Assembly: GCA_963573385.1 (NCBI GenBank) | Contig: CAUYLG010059075.1 | Location: 1 to 64,000 of the forward strand | Source of the DNA: Cacajao melanocephalus | Taxonomy: Eukaryota; Chordata; Mammalia; Primates; Pitheciidae | Direction: 5' to 3' | Length of the DNA: 64,000 nucleotides | In this document: in pieces, positions 59,011-64,000 of the stretch | How positions within the stretch are numbered: position 1 is the first letter of the stretch | Layout of the letters: every line of letters starts with the position of its first letter | Program-made: the position numbers and the translations under genes | The notes under the pieces: generated by a model | Seen by the model: the letters and a program-made list of their open reading frames with translations, nothing else | The model's database searches: none | What the model was told of the DNA's origin: nothing

Positions 59011-61160
59011 AAAATCTCAGTGGCCAATTTGGCTCCCATTTAAAGGATTTATGACTGCAAAGTATATTTGAAATGTTTACTTATTAATACAGAAAAATAT
59101 ACAGAAAATTACATATTTTGGAAATATTTTCATAAAGGAATTCTGTTATAATCTGTGATTCATGAATGCAACTCACATCTAAAAATATAAAGCAAAATTA
59201 AGAAGGGAAAATAATAGTACACATAGTTGCTATAGAAGTTCTCATATCTCTTTGATTTTCCTTTTGTTAATATCTTCCACATATTTGCTTAGTTTTCTTA
59301 AACTAAAGCAGTTTCTAGATATGGGAAGTTACATGGATGGCTGTTGCCCTAGATTGTCATGTTTAAATGCTTGTGTGAATAAAAGTTAAAGGAGCAAACT
59401 GAAAAACTGACTTTGGCGTGTTTGGCAATAAAGTCTTAAAAGTAGATCCAATTAATCTGCATAAGCGCTCTTGAGTCAGGCTTAGAAGCTTGCGGCCCAG
59501 TACTGGCCAATCAAGGTTGCATTTTTCCACTGATGTCTATAAATCTGTACCAGATATGGCAGTTGATATAAAGCAGGGAGATCAGAACTCCTAGCATACC
59601 TGTACTTGAAAGCCACACTGCTGTGCTACACCTAATGCTAGAATATGGCTTCTCTGTGGCAATAGAGTTCTCATAGTGTTTATTTCTGATTGACACATTT
59701 CATAGCTGTGCTTGACTGGCACACCTTTAAATGTATTTCTTTGATTTAACCCAAGTAAAGCTGGATAAGTGAATTCCTAACTACTGCTTTTGGGGAAGTG
59801 GTATTTATAAGGCAGGAATTTTAATAATACAAGATTACAAACAAAGTATAAGTTCCCATGTCCATTACTTAACTGTTCGTTATTGTTCTTAGAATGGTGA
59901 ACTCTGATTAGACAACCTTATGTTAAGAATCTACTTCTGTGGCAAGAGTCAGAAATTGTGATTGACAGTTTTCAAAAGAACAACGTGTTTTGTTCTAAAA
60001 GTAATTTTCTCAAATTTTTGTGCTGACATACATTCAGTATATACTTTGTAACCATAAAATCTTCAAAATGAAAGCCAAATTAGTCACTTTGGTAAATAAG
60101 TGTTTACTACTTTGTTGCGTTTTGTTTGCTAGCCACTAGATTCTACCTCATTAAGGATGCGGTCTATTACATTCGCCAATGAATCTCCAGCATCTTGTTG
60201 CCACATATCACAGGGTAGGAATGCAAAGATTGAATAATGAAAGTATGAAGAAGAATAAGTGTAGGTATCTCTACCTTCTTCCTTGTTTGCTGCATTCCCA
60301 GTAAATAAGCCTGTGTCCCCAAAGCTAAGGTGTTTAAAGTAATTTAAATTATACCTGTTATTTATTTTGCTAATTTTTTGTTATGACAAGTGTTTTGAAA
60401 AAAAAAACTGTAGGAAAGCTAATGATATATAATATTATGCTAGTAGTATAACTAGTATTGAAGGAATCATTACATGATTGGATAATATATAATACAGCAT
60501 AATATATTATGTAATATTATATGGTATATAATACAATTTGTCGTACTTTTAACCTAATGAGATCTTTTCAAATGACTTAAAATAAATTAGAAATGTATTT
60601 TAAAACAGTCCTGCTTATGATTTATGCTTTGCTACAGACAAGAGTGTCTTTAAGTTCTTAATACAAAACACAAGTCAAGTTTTACCATGTTAAGCCATAA
60701 AAAGTTTTCAATTTTGTCTATACTCACAAATGTTTGCTTCAACTAACAGTTCAATTATTTAAACAGAAATTATTCTGGTAGCTTTTTAAATCATTCTAGC
60801 AAAAAACTACCCTTTCACATTAAAATAAACAAAAGGAAATAACAATCTGCATCAGTAATTATCACAATTACATAGCCCAGATCTTAGTATTTCTGCTTTG
60901 GAAAAGTCAATATTTATTATTTCAGCACAATCATTTGTCAAAGATTATCTCTTTACCTAATATGTTATTTTACCAGTAAAGGATTATTTCAAAATTGTAT
61001 CATTTTACTATGTTAATCATATTGTTCATTTTATTATGCAGATAATAATGTATACTTCTCTACTATTTGAAAAGCTACCTCACTTAAATATTATTAAACC
61101 TAGAGACTACTACGTGTCATGTTCAGTAGAATGCAAAGAAATCATAACACATAGAAATCT
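59011..61160. other. AT-rich DNA, no gene recognised
   Basis: A less AT-rich stretch at 59440-59700 contains GGCCAATCA (59506-59514) and TATAAAT (59538-59544), a CCAAT/TATA-like arrangement. At 60420-60540 there are TA-rich inverted repeats. No gene or named repeat. Confidence 0.45.
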
Positions 61161-61168
61161 GTCACACA

Positions 61169-61446
61169 GCCTGTAGTCTTAGTACTTTGGGATGCTGAGC
61201 TCAGGAGTTCGAGACCAGCCTGGGCAACACAGTGAAACCCTGTCTCTAGTAAAATACAAAAAATGAGCTCACCGTGGTGTTGTATGCCTGTAGTACACAT
61301 TACTCAGGAGGTTGAGGCAGGAGAATTGGTTGAACCCAGGAGGCGGAAGTTTCAGTGAGCCTGAGCAGAGATTGCATGATTGTGCCACTGCACTCCAGCC
61401 TGGGCGACAGAACGAGACTATGTCTCTAGGAAAAAGAAAAAAAAAA
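61169..61446 (+). mobile_element. Alu (J-like), sense, 5' truncated and internally deleted
   Basis: Begins GCCTGTAGTCTTAGTACTTTG, missing the first part of the left monomer and some 20 bases before GAGCTCAGGAGTTCGAGACC. High divergence suits AluJ. Possible target duplication GTCACACA (61161-61168) versus GGCACACA (61447-61454). Confidence 0.92.
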
Positions 61447-61459
61447 GGCACACATGGAA

Positions 61460-62680
61460 TTCAAGAGCTGCTTTGTATCCAGTAGTCTGAGTATGTATTG
61501 GTTCATTGCTCTGAAATAGAAAGCAGATGTCCTAACTAGTTAGGAAGTAACAAAGTTAACCAACTATTACTTAGAAGGACAAGCAGATTGATAATGACAT
61601 TCCAACTCCAATTATTGAACCACCATATAAACAAACAATAGTAGCTGGAATCAGGGGAATTTTGAATGAGAAAAATGAATATTTGTGTTACAGAAGCATA
61701 ATGTATGCCTCAGATAAATGTAATTGCTAAAGACCTAAAGGGATGATTATGTAGATAAATGAAAGCAATTTGGTTTTCCAAAATTTAAGATTTTTGTAAA
61801 AGGGCAAAAATCTCTCCTCTTCCAAGTATTAAGCAGACGTAATTTAATAATATGAGTGATTTAAAAGAAACTTTAGAAATGCAATTCATCAGTCATCTAT
61901 TGTTTTCTTATTTAATCTTGCAGTTGAGAACATTTAAAGTTCACAATGTTCTACTTTTCCAAGAATTTGCTAGTTCCCTTAAAAGATTGTTTTCCATTGT
62001 GATCAATTTCAGAGAAAAAGAGATAATTGAACTAAAAAAATATGTCTATGATTGAAATGCTACAAGATAGAAAATTTGTATTTTTCATTAAAAACAAATA
62101 AAAATGGTAGATTTAGTTCAGCATGTGATTATTTTATTCTAACATAAATTATAAAATGTAGATTTTAAGTTTTTTATATTGACCATCTGTAATTCATTTT
62201 ATGGTATATAGAAACAACAAAAATTCCCTTAATGATATTTTCAAGCACCTGAACAAGTAACAATTATAGTCTCCTTTCACTTCCATAACTTTGTTTTGTT
62301 TTAATAGTAATGAATTTGAAAATTAGCTGTATCCTGTCAAATGTCAACGTCTTCAGTTTTTAATTTTAATGAATAACCTCAGTAGAGTACCGGCATAAGG
62401 AATAATAATATCAGGAAATTATATCAATTACCTTGTTTTCAGAAATTTGTGTTTAGTTTTAGGCTCACTGGCTGTCCTGAGAAAAGGAAGGAAGAAAGTA
62501 TTTGGTCACAAATACCCATACAACTGTAAAAGTATATCAAATGGAGAGATGATTTTAAAATAGGAAGAACTCACATTTATATAAGGCAATGAAAAGATTA
62601 TTTTTGTTTCTTCTTTTAAAGTAAAAAAACCTATGCAAAAAAAGCTGTGTTTGAGTAAAGAGAGAAAATATAAGGGAGGA
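61460..62680. other. AT-rich DNA, nothing recognised
   Basis: No supported gene or repeat. Confidence 0.5.
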
Positions 62681-62689
62681 GTAGAGGAA

Positions 62690-62890
62690 GTAGTATTTAT
62701 TGTAAACACACCTATTTTGGGCTAAGTTCTTCATAGATGCATTCCACTATTTAATTTCATAATACCCAAGTGAGGAAGAAATGTTATACTCATTATGTAT
62801 ATAATGAAATTAGACTGCTAAAAATCACTTAACATTTAGAACATAGAAATGACATCCTCAATATACAAATATATGGTTGTCTGATTTTAA
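62690..62890 (-). repeat. MIR-like remnant
   Basis: TTTGGGCTAAGTTCTTCATAGATGCATTCCACTATTTAATTTCATAATACCCAAGTGAGGAAGAAATGTTATACTCATT follows the MIR reverse complement. Confidence 0.6.
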
Positions 62891-63509
62891 AATTTATTTT
62901 TCATTATACAACATGTTTTATAATGTATCTAAACTGCTTTACTCCTAGAGAATGAGAGATATATATTCTAATAAACTTCAAATAAGACACGTTATCTTAA
63001 CATGAAAGCAAATTGACTTATTTTGCCCTCCTGCAGAGGAAATACAGGAAGTCTTTAATGGGGATGGGTAGGGAGGATGGTGGTAGATGAGAGAAAACAC
63101 ACATTTCGGAATTAAAAATTAGTACTTTAGTACTCATTTTCAAAAATCTTAATGTATTTAATTTGTTATAAATTTTATTGTTTGTTTCAATACAGTTAAT
63201 TTTAGACAAAGTTGTAGCCATAAACCACCTTGTTCTCATTTCATTTCTTTCAGTCTTTAGAATTGTACTAATTGAACACTAAAAGGGTTTCAGTCCTATT
63301 GGACATTAAGGAGACAATTATGTCTCAATTTTTGTAATTTGGAGGCACACATGGAGGGGCTGTTAGTAATAGTACTCAGAAAGTAATTATAACATCAAAG
63401 TTTTTTTTTATAATAATATTTGGGCATTGTTATTCTTTGGTTATACTCTTCATTCATCAGAGAAAGCACTCAGTGGTATATCACTGAGGTCACTTAAAGT
63501 AAAAATTCA

Positions 63510-63800
63510 GGCCAGGTGTGGTGGCTCATGCCTGTAATCCCAGTACTTTGGGAAGGTGAGGCAGGCGGATTACAAGGTCAGGAGTTCAAGACCAACCTGA
63601 CCAACATGGAGAAACCCCCTTCTCTAATAAAAATATAAAAAATAGCCAGGTGTGGTGGCATGCACCTGTAATCCCAGCTACTCAGGAAGCTGACACAGGA
63701 GAATTGCTCAAACCTGGGAGGCAGAGGTTGCAGTGAGCTAAGACCATGCAACTCCAGCCTGGCAGCATAGAGAGACTCCATCTCAAAAAAAAAAAAATTG
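63510..63800 (+). mobile_element. Alu (S-like), sense
   Basis: GGCCAGGTGTGGTGGCTCATG to CCATCTCAAAAAAAAAAAA with an ACAAGGTCAGGAGTTC box. Target duplication AAAATTCA (63502-63509) versus the same at 63801-63808. Confidence 0.96.
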
Positions 63801-64000
63801 AAAATTCAAGTGCTTCAACTCAGTGTAAAGAAATACTTTCAAAGGTAAATTGAACCCAAAAAAAACCTAAATTAATAATTCATTACTACTATCACTAAAT
63901 GAATTTTTTCTTTTGTCTTCTAGCTTTGAGATTGACTTAATATGATATGGAAATCTGAAACTAATTCTTTTTGAGAAAAGGCTCCAACAGTTTTAGGTTA

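Overview
The window is nuclear DNA of a primate, most probably human. It carries at least ten Alu elements of the dimeric primate type, primate-type L1 copies, and much older mammalian repeats (MIR, L1M/HAL1, MLT1, MST, ERVL, Tigger). Base composition is strongly AT-rich. I found no functional protein-coding gene, rRNA, tRNA, CRISPR array or CpG island. Nearly every open frame over about 100 codons that I can place is a piece of a transposable element. The window reads as a gene-poor intergenic or deep intronic segment; this is inference from composition and the lack of recognisable exons.

Layout. 1-4897: an antisense primate L1 with its 5' end at 4897, cut by the window edge inside ORF2. It holds a second, diverged copy of the ORF1/ORF2 junction and a 44-nt poly(T). 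4898-14262: AT-rich DNA with a 93-bp tandem duplication (7819-8006) and a solo ERV1-type LTR flanked by a 4-bp target duplication (8197-8845). 14275-15440: a 5'-truncated sense L1. 16726-17028: an Alu. 17000-22100: old MIR remnants and one GC-richer patch of unknown origin (19190-19850). 22110-23236: an old L1 split by an ERVL-type LTR. 25855-26450: a 115-bp tandem duplication, a Tigger scrap and an L1 scrap. 28975-32190: Alus, an AT palindromic microsatellite, an old L1 carrying an Alu, and small fragments. 33060-34380: a decayed ERVL pol remnant. 38729-41825: three Alus. 42579-43876: a small DNA transposon split by an L1. 46080-46668: an MLT1 LTR. 47660-49985: an old antisense L1 carrying an unusually long Alu. 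51900-53150: a HAL1/L1M ORF1-type element carrying an Alu with an (AC)14 tail. 53200-54800: further old L1 pieces. 56005-59010: a Tigger transposon interrupted by an MST LTR and by an internal L1 fragment. 61169-63800: two more Alus and a MIR.

Nothing here works as a gene network. The sequence records insertion and duplication, and nesting gives a relative order: Tigger, ERVL, HAL1, L1M and MIR are oldest, then MLT1/MST and the ERVL-type LTR, then the primate L1s and Alus. The most interesting structures are the L1-L1 junction with internal poly(A) near 2371-2414, the clean tail-less L1 fragment inside Tigger at 57963-58833, the Alu with an internal 49-bp duplication, and the unexplained GC-richer block at 19190-19850. 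I could run no repeat-library search, so family names rest on recognised consensus similarity and are given with matching confidence.
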